Positions 47,822 to 57,396 of a stretch of DNA of 64,000 nucleotides are shown in pieces; positions within the stretch are counted from its first letter, which is position 1; every line of letters starts with the position of its first letter. The position numbers were made by a program, and so were the translations under genes. The notes under the pieces are model-generated. The model did not search any database. It saw only the letters and a program-made list of their open reading frames with translations, and was not told the origin of the DNA. The stretch is from Mesorhizobium sp. WSM3862 (GTDB taxonomy: Bacteria; Pseudomonadota; Alphaproteobacteria; Rhizobiales; Rhizobiaceae). The stretch covers positions 496,001 to 560,000 of the forward strand of contig NZ_NSGE01000001.1 in the NCBI RefSeq assembly GCF_002294985.1, in the 5' to 3' direction.

Positions 47822-49270
47822 TCAGTCCTTCGGCAGATCGAGGAAATGGCCCGACGTCGTGGCCGCCACCGGACGGGCCCCGCTGCCGTCGGCCAGCGCC
47901 AAGGGGCGCTTGAGAGCGGAAGCGTCGACTTCCTCGGTGTTGTTCAGGAAGTAGTCGGCATTGCTTGGCGGGCGCGTTCCGTCGGTGGGTTCGACCATCT
48001 TCTTCGACGGGTCGACCGGCTTGACCAGGTAGGGCGTGACGATGATCACCAGATCGGTCTCGCGCCGCTGATAGGATTTCGAGGAGAACAGCGGACCGAG
48101 AACCGGCAGCTTGCCGAGCCCCGGCAGGCGCGAGGTGGTGATGTCGTTCTGCGACTGCAGAAGCCCCGCGATCATGAAGCTCTGGCCGTTTTTCAAGTCG
48201 ACCGACGTCTTGGCGCGACGCACGATGAAGGCAGGAATGGAAATGCCGCTGCTGACTTCGATCGACGCGGAGGGATCGATCGACGAAACTTCGGGCGCGA
48301 TATCGAGGCTGACCAGTCCGCCCTTGAGGACGGTCGGCGTGAAATCCAGACCGACGCCGTATTTCTTGTAGCTGACGCTGATCTTGCCGTTGTCCTCGGA
48401 CACCGGGATCGGGAACTCGCCGCCGGCAAGGAAGCTCGCGGTCTGGCCCGAGCGGGCGATCAGGTTCGGCTCGGCCAGTCGCCGGGCGAGACCGCGCTCT
48501 TCCAGCGCCTTGATGGCGATGTCGATCGAAACCCCGTTGGAAAGCAACCGGCCGATGATCTCGCCGGTCCCGGCGGTTGGCACGGTGCCCGGGTCGATGA
48601 TGACGTCGCGACCGCCGACGCCGAAGGCAAAGTTGGCCCCGTATTTGGCGCCGAGATCCTGTCCCGCCTGCCGGTTGATCTCGACGAAACGGACATTGAG
48701 CTGAACCTGCTGCGAGGACGAGATGTTGACCGAGTTGATCACTTCCTCATTGCCGGAGAAGCGCGACGCGATCTTGCTCGCCTTGTCGGCCGCGACCGCG
48801 TCTTCCGCCTCGCCCGAAAGCACCACGCGGCCGTTGGCCGAACCGACCTTGATCTTGGCATCCGGCACGCTGGCGCGGATGGTGTTGGCGAGCTGATCTG
48901 TATCCAGCGTCACCTCGATGTCGATGGTGCCGACGAGCTGCTTGTTCTGGTCGAACAGCGCGATGCCGGTGGTGCCGAGATTGTTGCCCAGCACATAGAA
49001 GGACTTGTCGGTCAGCGGGTTGACGTTGGCGATCTCCGGATCGCCGATGACGATCTGATAGAAGGCGGCGTTCGTCATGATCGTCTTGGGCTTGCCCTTG
49101 GCGACTTTGATCGAGGCGTTCTTGGTCGCCGAGACGTATACGACGTCGTTGTTTGCCTGGGCCGGCACCCCAAAGGCCAGTATTCCGGCGGCTGCCAGAA
49201 AGGCGCCCGCCGCCATTGCACGCAGAAGGCGCAGCCCTCTCGTGGTCCGTTCTTTGTTCAGCACATGCAT
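47822..49270 (-). CDS. cpaC: Outer-membrane secretin CpaC/RcpA
   Basis: 482 aa. A signal peptide (LRAMAAGAFLAAAGILAFG) is followed by the N-terminal pilus domain (IVIGDPEIANVNPLTDKSFY), a BON-like region (RVVLSGEAEDAVAADKAS) and the secretin core (LVTPYLVKPVDP near the end). It forms the channel through which the Flp pilus leaves the cell. The start at 49270 is 27 nt after cpaB. Confidence 0.95.
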   Translation of the reverse strand: MHVLNKERTTRGLRLLRAMAAGAFLAAAGILAFGVPAQANNDVVYVSATKNASIKVAKGKPKTIMTNAAFYQIVIGDPEIANVNPLTDKSFYVLGNNLGTTGIALFDQNKQLVGTIDIEVTLDTDQLANTIRASVPDAKIKVGSANGRVVLSGEAEDAVAADKASKIASRFSGNEEVINSVNISSSQQVQLNVRFVEINRQAGQDLGAKYGANFAFGVGGRDVIIDPGTVPTAGTGEIIGRLLSNGVSIDIAIKALEERGLARRLAEPNLIARSGQTASFLAGGEFPIPVSEDNGKISVSYKKYGVGLDFTPTVLKGGLVSLDIAPEVSSIDPSASIEVSSGISIPAFIVRRAKTSVDLKNGQSFMIAGLLQSQNDITTSRLPGLGKLPVLGPLFSSKSYQRRETDLVIIVTPYLVKPVDPSKKMVEPTDGTRPPSNADYFLNNTEEVDASALKRPLALADGSGARPVAATTSGHFLDLPKD

Positions 49271-49297
49271 TGTCCCGTTCCCGCCGGTCCCCACCGG

Positions 49298-50257
49298 CTA
49301 TTGTTCTTGTTCCTTGGAAGGAACGACGTCTCCGTCGGCGGGCTTGGAGGGAACCTTGTATTCCTCCACCTTCGTGCCGCGCGACACGATCACCGTCTTG
49401 AACTTCGGCTCTTCCGGCTCCTTCGCCACCGCATTGACCAGCGAGGCGGCGCCCGCCTCGGCGCTCGCGGCAACCGAGCCGCCGAAGGACGAGATGGTGG
49501 TAAGCCCGTTGCCGCTGGCGCTGGCATCGGCGGCGGACCGCAAAGACAGCGACAAGGAGCCGACGGTGCGGGCGAGCGCTACCTTCTGCGCCCCTTCGTT
49601 CGTGACCTCGAGGGTCACGGAATTGGCGACCTGCGGCTCGGTCTTGCGCTCGTCCGCGCCCTGCCCGACCGAAAGCACCTTGGCGTCGGACACGACGATT
49701 TCGGACGTGACCGTCGAGCCGGCTGCCCCTTGCGCGTTCTTGGACACTTCCTGGATTTCGCCGGCATCGCGCGTCAGCACGACGTCGACCCGGTCGCCCG
49801 GCGTGATGAAGCCGCCGACGCCGGCGATCTCGTCGGTGCGGATGGTGACGGCCCGCATGCCCGGCGACAGCATGTTGGAAAGTGTGGCGCGGCCGTTCGG
49901 TCCCGACAGCTTGGCGAGCAGCACCGGCTCGTTGACTTCGATCGGCGACAGCACAACGCGGCTGCCTGCGGCCAGCAGCTTGTCGATTGTCGGGAAGGCG
50001 CCTTGCGGCAGAGAATCCTGCGGCCACGGAATTTCGGTGAGTTGCGCCCGGTCGAGCTGCATGCCGTAGCGCAGTGGCGCATTCGCCACGACGATGGTCT
50101 TGAACTCGACTTTGGGCTCGTGCGGCACCACGATCGATGCCGTCTTCTGCTCGGACTGGGCCCTCGCCTGGCTTTTGACCCAGAAGTCCGCGGCAAAGAT
50201 CGAGATCGCGCCGAAAACGGCCGCGATGCCGATCATGGTTATGGCCCTGCCCTTCAC
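49298..50257 (-). CDS. cpaB: Pilus assembly protein CpaB/RcpC
   Basis: 319 aa. One N-terminal helix (ITMIGIAAVFGAISIFAADF) anchors a periplasmic part with an SAF domain (about residues 55-125: ILVVNAPLRYGMQLDRAQL-like) and the RcpC region (ITPGDRVDVVLTRD). It helps the secretin assemble. The frame begins at a GTG at 50302 without a ribosome site; I use the GTG at 50257, which has AGGGG seven bases upstream and puts the helix at the start. It is the first gene of the leftward cluster. Confidence 0.9.
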   Translation of the reverse strand: MKGRAITMIGIAAVFGAISIFAADFWVKSQARAQSEQKTASIVVPHEPKVEFKTIVVANAPLRYGMQLDRAQLTEIPWPQDSLPQGAFPTIDKLLAAGSRVVLSPIEVNEPVLLAKLSGPNGRATLSNMLSPGMRAVTIRTDEIAGVGGFITPGDRVDVVLTRDAGEIQEVSKNAQGAAGSTVTSEIVVSDAKVLSVGQGADERKTEPQVANSVTLEVTNEGAQKVALARTVGSLSLSLRSAADASASGNGLTTISSFGGSVAASAEAGAASLVNAVAKEPEEPKFKTVIVSRGTKVEEYKVPSKPADGDVVPSKEQEQ

Positions 50258-50409
50258 AACGAAACCCCTGACGCCCCGTGGTCTTTTTTCGTTGAGGCTC
50301 ACGCTAGGCGTTAATGTTAAAGAATCAGGAATCCAAAGGGGTGGAGCCCGCCCTATTTCCGGCGGCTTGGTTATCGAATGGTTTTGGAATAAGAGACAGT
50401 TTGATCCCT

Positions 50410-50424
50410 GAACGGAACAGGAAC
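50410..50424 (+). promoter_or_regulatory. LexA (SOS) box upstream of parE
   Basis: GAACGGAACAGGAAC is an exact reverse-complement match to the alphaproteobacterial LexA pattern GTTC-N7-GTTC. It lies 57 bp upstream of the parE ATG, a normal promoter position, and 152 bp upstream of the divergent cpaB start. Confidence 0.7.
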
Positions 50425-50481
50425 TCGTTCGCCCGCCAAAAGCGTGGCAGTATCGAGGAGTGATTCGCAGTACTGGACTTA

Positions 50482-52545
50482 ATGGCTAGCATGGACGACA
50501 CCAGCGATCTTTTCGGCAACCCGGAAAAGCAGCCCCAGCAAGTACGCGCGCCCTCGCGGCCGGCCGATCCGCTGGTGCAGGCCGCGAAGCGCTCGGCCGC
50601 CGCCCGCGACGGCAGCGAGAGCTACAGCGCCGCCGACATCGAGGTTCTGGAGGGGCTGGAGCCGGTGCGCCGCCGCCCAGGCATGTATATCGGCGGCACC
50701 GACGACAAGGCGATGCATCACCTCTTCGCCGAGGTCATCGACAATTCGATGGACGAGGCGGTGGCCGGCCACGCCACCTTCATCGACGTCGAGCTTTCCG
50801 CCGACGGCTTCCTGACCGTCACCGACAATGGCCGCGGCATTCCGATCGATCCGCATCCGAAGTTCAAGAAGCCGGCGCTCGAAGTCATCATGACGACGCT
50901 GCATTCGGGCGGCAAGTTCGACTCCAAGGTCTATGAGACTTCCGGCGGTCTGCACGGCGTCGGCGTATCCGTAGTCAACGCGCTGTCCGATCACCTCGAG
51001 GTCGAGGTCGCGCGCGGTCGCCAGCTCTATCGCCAGCGCTTCTCGCGCGGCGTTCCGGTGAGCGGGCTGGAGCACCTCGGCGAGGTGCACAACCGCCGCG
51101 GCACCAGGACCCGCTTCCATCCCGACGAGCAGATCTTCGGCAAGGGCGCCGCCTTCGAGCCGGCCCGGCTCTACCGCATGACTCGCTCGAAGGCCTATCT
51201 GTTCGGCGGCGTCGAGATCCGCTGGACCTGCGATCCCTCGCTGATCAAGGAAAAGGATCAAACCCCGGCCAAAGCCGAGTTCCATTTCCCGGGCGGCCTG
51301 AAGGACTACCTCAAGGCCACCCTCGGCGACGAATTCCAGGTCACGCGCGAAGTCTTCGCGGGCAAAAGCGACAAGCAGGGCGGCCACGGCTCGCTGGAGT
51401 GGGCGGTGACCTGGTTCGGCGGCGACGGCTTTCTCAACTCCTACTGCAACACGATTCCCACTCCCGAGGGCGGCACGCATGAGGCGGGCTTCCGCAACGT
51501 GCTGACGCGCGGGCTTCGCGCATATGCCGATCTCATCGGCAACAAGCGCGCCTCGATCGTCACCACCGAGGACGTCATGATCTCGGCCGCCGGCATGCTG
51601 TCGGTCTTCATCCGAGAGCCGGAATTCGTTGGCCAGACCAAGGACAGGCTGGCCACCATCGAGGCGATGCGCATCGTCGAAACCGCCATCCGCGACCCGT
51701 TCGACCACTGGCTGGCCGACAACCCGCAGGAAGCCTCGAAGCTTCTCGAATGGGTGATCGCGCGCGCCGATGAGCGTGTGCGCCGGCGTCAGGAAAAGGA
51801 AGTCTCGCGCAAGAGCGCCGTACGCAAGCTGCGCCTGCCGGGCAAGCTCGCCGACTGTACCCAGAATGCCGCGGCCGGCGCCGAGATCTTCATCGTCGAG
51901 GGCGACTCGGCCGGAGGCTCGGCCAAGCAGGCGCGCGACCGCGCCAGCCAGGCGGTGCTGCCGCTGCGCGGCAAGATCCTCAACGTCGCCAGCGCCGGCA
52001 ACGACAAGCTGGCCGCCAACCAGCAGATTTCCGACCTGGTTCAGGCGCTCGGCTGCGGCACGCGCTCGAGATATCGCGACGAGGACCTGCGCTACGACCG
52101 CGTGATTATCATGACCGACGCCGACGTTGACGGCGCGCATATCGCTTCGCTTTTGATCACCTTCTTCTACCAGGAGATGCCGAACCTGATCCGCGGTGGC
52201 CACCTCTATATGGCCGTGCCGCCGCTCTATTCGATCCGTCAGGGCGGTAAGGTGGCCTATGCGCGTGACGACGCGCACAAGGACGAATTGCTGCGCACCG
52301 AATTCACCGGGCGCGCCAAGGTCGAGATCGGCCGCTTCAAGGGCCTTGGCGAGATGATGGCCTCGCAGCTCAAGGAAACCACGATGGACCCGAGGAAGCG
52401 CACGCTTCTCAGGGTCGACGTGATCGATGCCGAGCAGGCGACCAAGGACGCCGTCGACGCGCTGATGGGCACCAAGCCCGAGGCCCGCTTCCGCTTCATC
52501 CAGGAACGCGCCGAATTCGCCGAGGCCGACGTGCTGGATATCTGA
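50482..52545 (+). CDS. parE: DNA topoisomerase IV subunit B
   Basis: 687 aa type IIA topoisomerase subunit. The GHKL ATPase domain has EVIDNSMDEAVAGHA and GLHGVGVSVVNALS; the TOPRIM domain has EGDSAGGSAKQARDR, PLRGKILNV and the metal site IIMTDADVDGAHI. The length and the lack of a GyrB-type insert favour ParE over GyrB. With ParC it decatenates daughter chromosomes. A second ATG lies 9 bases inside. A LexA box precedes it, so it may be damage-inducible. Confidence 0.94.
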   Translation: MASMDDTSDLFGNPEKQPQQVRAPSRPADPLVQAAKRSAAARDGSESYSAADIEVLEGLEPVRRRPGMYIGGTDDKAMHHLFAEVIDNSMDEAVAGHATFIDVELSADGFLTVTDNGRGIPIDPHPKFKKPALEVIMTTLHSGGKFDSKVYETSGGLHGVGVSVVNALSDHLEVEVARGRQLYRQRFSRGVPVSGLEHLGEVHNRRGTRTRFHPDEQIFGKGAAFEPARLYRMTRSKAYLFGGVEIRWTCDPSLIKEKDQTPAKAEFHFPGGLKDYLKATLGDEFQVTREVFAGKSDKQGGHGSLEWAVTWFGGDGFLNSYCNTIPTPEGGTHEAGFRNVLTRGLRAYADLIGNKRASIVTTEDVMISAAGMLSVFIREPEFVGQTKDRLATIEAMRIVETAIRDPFDHWLADNPQEASKLLEWVIARADERVRRRQEKEVSRKSAVRKLRLPGKLADCTQNAAAGAEIFIVEGDSAGGSAKQARDRASQAVLPLRGKILNVASAGNDKLAANQQISDLVQALGCGTRSRYRDEDLRYDRVIIMTDADVDGAHIASLLITFFYQEMPNLIRGGHLYMAVPPLYSIRQGGKVAYARDDAHKDELLRTEFTGRAKVEIGRFKGLGEMMASQLKETTMDPRKRTLLRVDVIDAEQATKDAVDALMGTKPEARFRFIQERAEFAEADVLDI

Positions 52546-52588
52546 ACGCGGACCGGTCCATAACAGGCTCCGGGACGGAGACTTGCAT

Positions 52589-54655
52589 GTGACCTGGACG
52601 CGGCTGAAGGATCTAGCCGGGACACCGTTAAGTGAGCTGACCCAGCCAACGCGCTCGGACTGGATCTTCGCCCTGCGCACGGTTTCTGCCGGGCTGATCG
52701 CGCTGCTTGCCGCTTACGCCTTAAAGCTCGATCATCCGCAATGGGCGATGATGACGGTGTTCATCGTCGCGCAGCCGGTCGCCGGCATGGTGCTGGCGAA
52801 AGGCTTCTACCGCCTGCTCGGCACGCTGGCCGGCGGCCTGGCGGCGATCGGCATCACATCGCTGTTCGGCACCAATCCCTGGCTCTTGGTGACGGTGCTG
52901 GCACTATGGATCGGCGTCAGCACCCTCGTTTCCTCGCTGCTGCGCAATCCGGAAGCCTATGGCGCCGCCCTTGCCGGCTATACAGCGATGATCATCAGCC
53001 TGCCGGCATTCGGGCAGGCGCATCTCGTCGTCGATCTCGCTGTCGCGCGCTGCACCGAAATTGTGCTCGGCATCGTCTGCGCCGGCGTCACCAGCCGGCT
53101 GATCCTGCCGAAGCTCGCGGCGGACGCCATCATCTCCAGGCTGAAGCGCAGCATTCTCGATCTCGCCGACTACGCCTCAGGCGCCTTTTCCGACGGCGAT
53201 CCGGCCGGTCTTGCCGCTCTCCAGCGCAAGCTGATCACCGATGCCCAGACACTTGCCGAGATGCGCACCTATGCGCGCCTCGAAGCGCCGAGCTTCGCGA
53301 CCCGCGCCCATCCGGTCCGGCGCACGATCGGACAACTCCTGTGGGCGCTCTCGGCGGCCCGCGCGCTGCATACCCATGCCGCGCCGAAGAATGCGACGCT
53401 CATCCCTGTTCGCAGCGAGTTGAAGGCAATCGTCGGGGAACTCGCTACGACGCGCGACGCGTTGGACGACACCGGCCCATGGGTGGCCCGGCTCGAGGCA
53501 ATCGCGATCAGGGCAAGAGAAACGGCGCCGGTGGCCACCGATCCCGGTGAAGACAAGGTCGGCACCATCACCCGCCTCACCATTGCCGCCGATTTCGCGG
53601 AGGCGCTGAAGCAGGTGATGCGCGGCTTGGATGCGCTTCGCTCGCCGGTTTCCCGAACGTCTCGTGAGCGGCAGCAGCCGGCCTTGGTCGTGCACCGCGA
53701 CTATCAAGCGGCCTGGCGCAATGCGGTGCGCGCCGCGCTCGCCACGCTTCTGGTGGCCGCCTTCTGGCTGACCACCAAATGGTCGGAGGCGGCGGGCACC
53801 GTCATTCTCGTCGCCGTCGTCTCCAGCCTGTTCGCGGCACGTCCCGATCCGGTTCAGTCGGCCTGGGGCTTCTTCACCGGAACGCTCCTCGCTTTGCCTT
53901 TCGCTTTCCTCGTCGGCCAGATCGCAATGCCGGCGCTGCCCGGCTTCGGCTGGTTCACCCTCTTTGTCGTGCCGATCCTGGTGCCGGCAGCGCTCGGCAT
54001 GGCCAATCCGCGGCATGTCGGCGTGGCCACCGCCTTCGCCATCAATTTCCTGGCTTTCCTCAGCCCGCACCAGATGATGACCTATGATCCCGGCCCGTTC
54101 TTCGCCGGATCGGCATCGATCCTGGTCGGCATCCTGATCGCCATCGGCGTCTTCATCGTCGTTCTGCCGGCCAATCCCTGGGCCACTGTTGAGCGCATCT
54201 CGAAGGCGATGCGCGAGGACCTGGCGCGCCTTTGCCTGCATGAGCGCGTCCCCAGGCGTTCGGCCTTCGAAAGCCTGGCCTATGACCGGATCAACCAATT
54301 GATGCCGCAACTGCAGCAAACAGGCAGGAAAGGCGAGCCCATTCTTGGCGGCAGCATTGCCGCCGTGACCGTCGGCCTCGAAGTGCTCCGGCTGCGCCAG
54401 GCGCAACTGAACTCCGCCGTACCACGCGAGACGGTCGAGTCGATCGGCAACTTCCTGCGCGGCCTGGCGCGGGAATTGCTGTTCAGGAGGCATGGCGAGC
54501 CGCAGACCTCGACCATCGCCGTGGCGCGGGAATATGCGGCGAGCATCGCCGGTCGCGGCGACCGGCCGGAAATGCTTCAGGTCGCGGCCTCACTGCGCAT
54601 CATCGCTGCCGCGATGCAGGATTATCCGGATTTTTTCGCGAAGGGGCACCCTTAG
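52589..54655 (+). CDS. FUSC-family membrane transporter (aromatic acid/efflux type)
   Basis: 688 aa. Two clusters of transmembrane helices (about residues 30-170 and 375-520), each followed by a cytoplasmic helical region, is the FUSC/YccC/AaeB layout; HPQWAMMTVFIVAQP is the recognisable first motif. These proteins export aromatic or other organic acids with a partner membrane-fusion protein, but none is encoded nearby. The GTG at 52589 has GGAG eight bases upstream and is preferred over a TTG six bases earlier. It follows parE by 43 bp. Confidence 0.87.
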   Translation: MTWTRLKDLAGTPLSELTQPTRSDWIFALRTVSAGLIALLAAYALKLDHPQWAMMTVFIVAQPVAGMVLAKGFYRLLGTLAGGLAAIGITSLFGTNPWLLVTVLALWIGVSTLVSSLLRNPEAYGAALAGYTAMIISLPAFGQAHLVVDLAVARCTEIVLGIVCAGVTSRLILPKLAADAIISRLKRSILDLADYASGAFSDGDPAGLAALQRKLITDAQTLAEMRTYARLEAPSFATRAHPVRRTIGQLLWALSAARALHTHAAPKNATLIPVRSELKAIVGELATTRDALDDTGPWVARLEAIAIRARETAPVATDPGEDKVGTITRLTIAADFAEALKQVMRGLDALRSPVSRTSRERQQPALVVHRDYQAAWRNAVRAALATLLVAAFWLTTKWSEAAGTVILVAVVSSLFAARPDPVQSAWGFFTGTLLALPFAFLVGQIAMPALPGFGWFTLFVVPILVPAALGMANPRHVGVATAFAINFLAFLSPHQMMTYDPGPFFAGSASILVGILIAIGVFIVVLPANPWATVERISKAMREDLARLCLHERVPRRSAFESLAYDRINQLMPQLQQTGRKGEPILGGSIAAVTVGLEVLRLRQAQLNSAVPRETVESIGNFLRGLARELLFRRHGEPQTSTIAVAREYAASIAGRGDRPEMLQVAASLRIIAAAMQDYPDFFAKGHP

Positions 54656-54727
54656 ACGGGCCGGGCCGGGATACGTGAGCATCGAGCAGGAAGCCGCCAG
54701 GCCGGCCACACCTGGCACCGACGTGCG

Positions 54728-55849
54728 CTAGGCGGCGGCAATTGCCAGCGCATGCCCGCGCGCGTTCTCGCGCAGCGCGTCGAGATGGATCGACTTCACC
54801 AGTCCGGCGAGATCGCCCTCGGCCGATTGCCCGCCGAGTTCCTTCAGCATCAGCCAGCTCACCTCCTGCACGCCGGCGACACGCTTGCCGTTGGCGACCT
54901 CGCGCCAGATCTTCAGCGCGCGAAGGATGATGCCGTGCGTGGCGGCGGCGAGGCCTGCGCTGCGGAACAGCGCCTGCAACGCAACGTCGTGCCCGCCGGC
55001 CAGCAACGCCCTCACCCGCTGCTCGGATTGCTGGGCAAGCGCCACCAGCGCCGAGCCGAAGAAGTCGACCTTGCCATGCGCGACGGTGCGGATGATGAAG
55101 CTCGCGGTGAGATCGCCGCGCAGTCTGAGATGCTCGATCAGCGCCGCGTGCTCCTCGGCGCGCGTGCCCTCGATCAGGGTCACCGAGGCCTTCACGCAGG
55201 CGTCGCGCATCACGCGGTCCGCTCGTGCCGCCCCCATCAGCGCCAGCACCAGCGGCGATCCCTTCAGCGTCTCGCCGAGCTTGACCAGAAGCATGTGCCG
55301 GCAGTCGGCGGGAAGCCGCGCGTCGGCGATCAGCGCCTCACGGACCAGCGGCAGGTGCCCGTGCCGTTCGGCCATGCGGCGGAAGCTCAGCGATGCAATA
55401 TCGGCGCCGCTGTTGGCGATCAGCGTGGCGCAGGCTTCCGGCTCGCCGATCTCGGCGATGGCTGCCGCCAGCGACATCGAGACGACGGGACGGTTGGCTA
55501 TCAGCTTTTGGGTGGCCTTCTGGCCGCCGGCGACGCGGTCGATGAGATCGGCATCGGTAAGCAAAGGCGAACGCGCCAGCACCAGCGCCGCTACTTCCGG
55601 CTGGTCGGAAGCGAGTGCTGCGATCACCTGCGGCGGGGCGTGATGGCTCATCGACAGCGCTTCGGCGAGCGCCTGCCGGACCTTGGCGGAAACGTCGTCG
55701 AGCAGCAGCGTGAGCGCCGCCTCGGCGGCGCAGCGATCCTCGAACGGCAGGTCGGAATTGATGTAGGCGCGGGCCAGCGCGCTCGCGGCGGCGGCGCGCT
55801 CGGAAACCCTTGCCTTATCGATCCACTTTAGAAAATGCGAAACAACCAT
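54728..55849 (-). CDS. DUF2336 protein (HEAT-like helical repeats)
   Basis: 373 aa, almost entirely alpha-helical with HEAT-like repeats (RCAAEAALTLLLDDVSAKVR, then QALAEALSMSHHAPPQVIAAL). It matches the alphaproteobacterial DUF2336 family, whose function is unclear. It has no signal peptide or membrane helix. It is convergent with the FUSC gene and divergent from the MaoC gene. Confidence 0.85.
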   Translation of the reverse strand: MVVSHFLKWIDKARVSERAAAASALARAYINSDLPFEDRCAAEAALTLLLDDVSAKVRQALAEALSMSHHAPPQVIAALASDQPEVAALVLARSPLLTDADLIDRVAGGQKATQKLIANRPVVSMSLAAAIAEIGEPEACATLIANSGADIASLSFRRMAERHGHLPLVREALIADARLPADCRHMLLVKLGETLKGSPLVLALMGAARADRVMRDACVKASVTLIEGTRAEEHAALIEHLRLRGDLTASFIIRTVAHGKVDFFGSALVALAQQSEQRVRALLAGGHDVALQALFRSAGLAAATHGIILRALKIWREVANGKRVAGVQEVSWLMLKELGGQSAEGDLAGLVKSIHLDALRENARGHALAIAAA

Positions 55850-55999
55850 GCCGATCAGCTACGCCCTTGCCGAAACGTTTCGGCCCCGTTGGGAACGGTA
55901 AGCTGGAAATGGTTTACGAACGGTTCACCATGTTTCTTAACCGGCTTGATGGCTTTGCAACCAACGCCTATCAAACAGGAATAGCGGAGGAGATCGACC

Positions 56000-56452
56000 A
56001 TGGCCGGGCTTTATCTGGAGGAGTTCGTCGTCGGCCGCGTCTTCCGGCACACGCTGCGCAAGACCGTCACCGAAAGCGACAACATGCTGTTCTCGGTGAT
56101 GACGCTGAACCCGCAGCCGCTCCACATCGACTTCGACTTCGCCGCGAAGAGCGAATGGGGCAAGCCCTTGGTCAATTCGCTGTTCACGCTCGGCCTGATG
56201 ATCGGCATCTCGGTGAACGATATCACCGTCGGCACCACTGTCGCCAATCTCGGCATGAAGGAGACCGTCTTCCCGCACCCGGTTTTCCACGGCGACACCA
56301 TTCGCGTCGAGACGACGGTCGTTTCGGTGCGCGAGTCCAGGTCGAAGCCCGATCGCGGCATCGTCGAATTCGAGCACCGCGCCTATAATCAGAACGATGT
56401 TCTTGTCGCCAAATGCACGAGGCAGGCGATGATGATAAAGAAGGCGTCCTGA
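56000..56452 (+). CDS. MaoC-family (R)-hydratase/dehydratase
   Basis: 150 aa single hot-dog domain. The catalytic Asp-His pair fits NPQPLHIDFDFA, and the central helix is KPLVNSLFTLGLMIG. MaoC enzymes hydrate enoyl-CoA esters. It is coupled to a CitE-like lyase gene whose ATG shares a base with its stop (TGATG), so the two probably act on one CoA intermediate such as a mesaconyl/malyl-CoA type compound. It is shorter than the two-domain mesaconyl-CoA hydratase. GGAGGAG precedes the ATG. Confidence 0.87.
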   Translation: MAGLYLEEFVVGRVFRHTLRKTVTESDNMLFSVMTLNPQPLHIDFDFAAKSEWGKPLVNSLFTLGLMIGISVNDITVGTTVANLGMKETVFPHPVFHGDTIRVETTVVSVRESRSKPDRGIVEFEHRAYNQNDVLVAKCTRQAMMIKKAS

Positions 56453-57333
56453 TGCGCTCGCTGCTCTTCGTGCCGGGCGATTCCGAGCGCAAGCTGGAAA
56501 AGGGCTTTGGCGCCGGCGCCGACGTGGTCATCGTCGACCTTGAGGATTCGGTAGCCGCCGGCAACAAGGCTGCCGCCCGCAAAGTCGCGGCGAACTTCAT
56601 CGCCGGCCACCGACGGCAGACCAACTCCGCCATCTACGTACGCGTCAACGATCTGTCGACCGGCCTGACCGACGATGATCTTGCGGCGCTCGTCCCGGTG
56701 AAACCCGACGGCATCATGCTGCCGAAGTCGAACAGCGGACAGGATGTCCAGCAGCTCGCGGCCAAGCTTCGGGTGCACGAGGCCGAATGCGGCTTGCCGG
56801 ATGGCGGCATAAAGATCCTGCCGATCATCACCGAAACCGCATCCGGCCTGCTGGCTGCCGCGAGCTACGCCGGAGCAAGCAGCCGGCTTGCCGGACTTAC
56901 CTGGGGCGCGGAAGATCTGTCGGCCGCAATCGGCGCGCGTTCGGCGCGCGACGAGAGCGGCCGCTACACCGACGTGTTCCGCCTGGCGCGCGCGACGACC
57001 ATCCTGGCCGCCGGAGCGGCGGAAATCGCCGCGATCGATACCGTCTTTCCGGATTTTCGCGACATGGCCGCTTTCGAAGCCGAATGCAGAGAAGCCGAGC
57101 GCGACGGCTTTACCGGCAAGATGGCGATCCATCCGGTGCAGGTGCCGGTCATCAACGCCGCTTTCACGCCGTCGCCGGAAGCGGTCGAACGATCGCGGGC
57201 GATCGTCGACGCCTTCGCGGCGGCGGGAAATCCGGGCGTCGTCGGCATCGACGGCAAGATGTATGATCGGCCGCACCTGCGGCTTGCGGAGCGGCTGCTG
57301 GCACGCGCGAGAGCGGCGGGACTTTCAGCCTGA
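56452..57333 (+). CDS. CitE-like CoA ester lyase (HpcH/HpaI aldolase family)
   Basis: 293 aa TIM barrel. Motifs: RSLLFVPGDSERKLEKG, the metal-site strand VIVDLEDSVAAGNKAAAR, ITETASGLLAAASYAG, the acidic LTWGAEDLSAAIGA and GKMAIHPVQVPVINAAF near the end. The group includes malyl-CoA and citramalyl-CoA lyases; the exact substrate cannot be read from sequence. The start at 56452 overlaps the MaoC stop by one base. The upstream in-frame ATG at 56413 lies within MaoC and is not used. Confidence 0.87.
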   Translation: MRSLLFVPGDSERKLEKGFGAGADVVIVDLEDSVAAGNKAAARKVAANFIAGHRRQTNSAIYVRVNDLSTGLTDDDLAALVPVKPDGIMLPKSNSGQDVQQLAAKLRVHEAECGLPDGGIKILPIITETASGLLAAASYAGASSRLAGLTWGAEDLSAAIGARSARDESGRYTDVFRLARATTILAAGAAEIAAIDTVFPDFRDMAAFEAECREAERDGFTGKMAIHPVQVPVINAAFTPSPEAVERSRAIVDAFAAAGNPGVVGIDGKMYDRPHLRLAERLLARARAAGLSA

Positions 57334-57396
57334 ACCGCCAATTGCCAGACCATGGGGATCAGTTTGTAGCGGACGTGAGCCGTGTAGCCCTTTCGG

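Noticed and set aside
47762..50314. 850-codon plus-strand frame antisense to cpaC/cpaB
   Set aside because: Shadow of the cpa genes; Arg/His/Asp-rich nonsense composition.
50479..52680. 733-codon minus-strand frame antisense to parE
   Set aside because: parE is complete on the plus strand; the antisense frame carries no recognisable domain.
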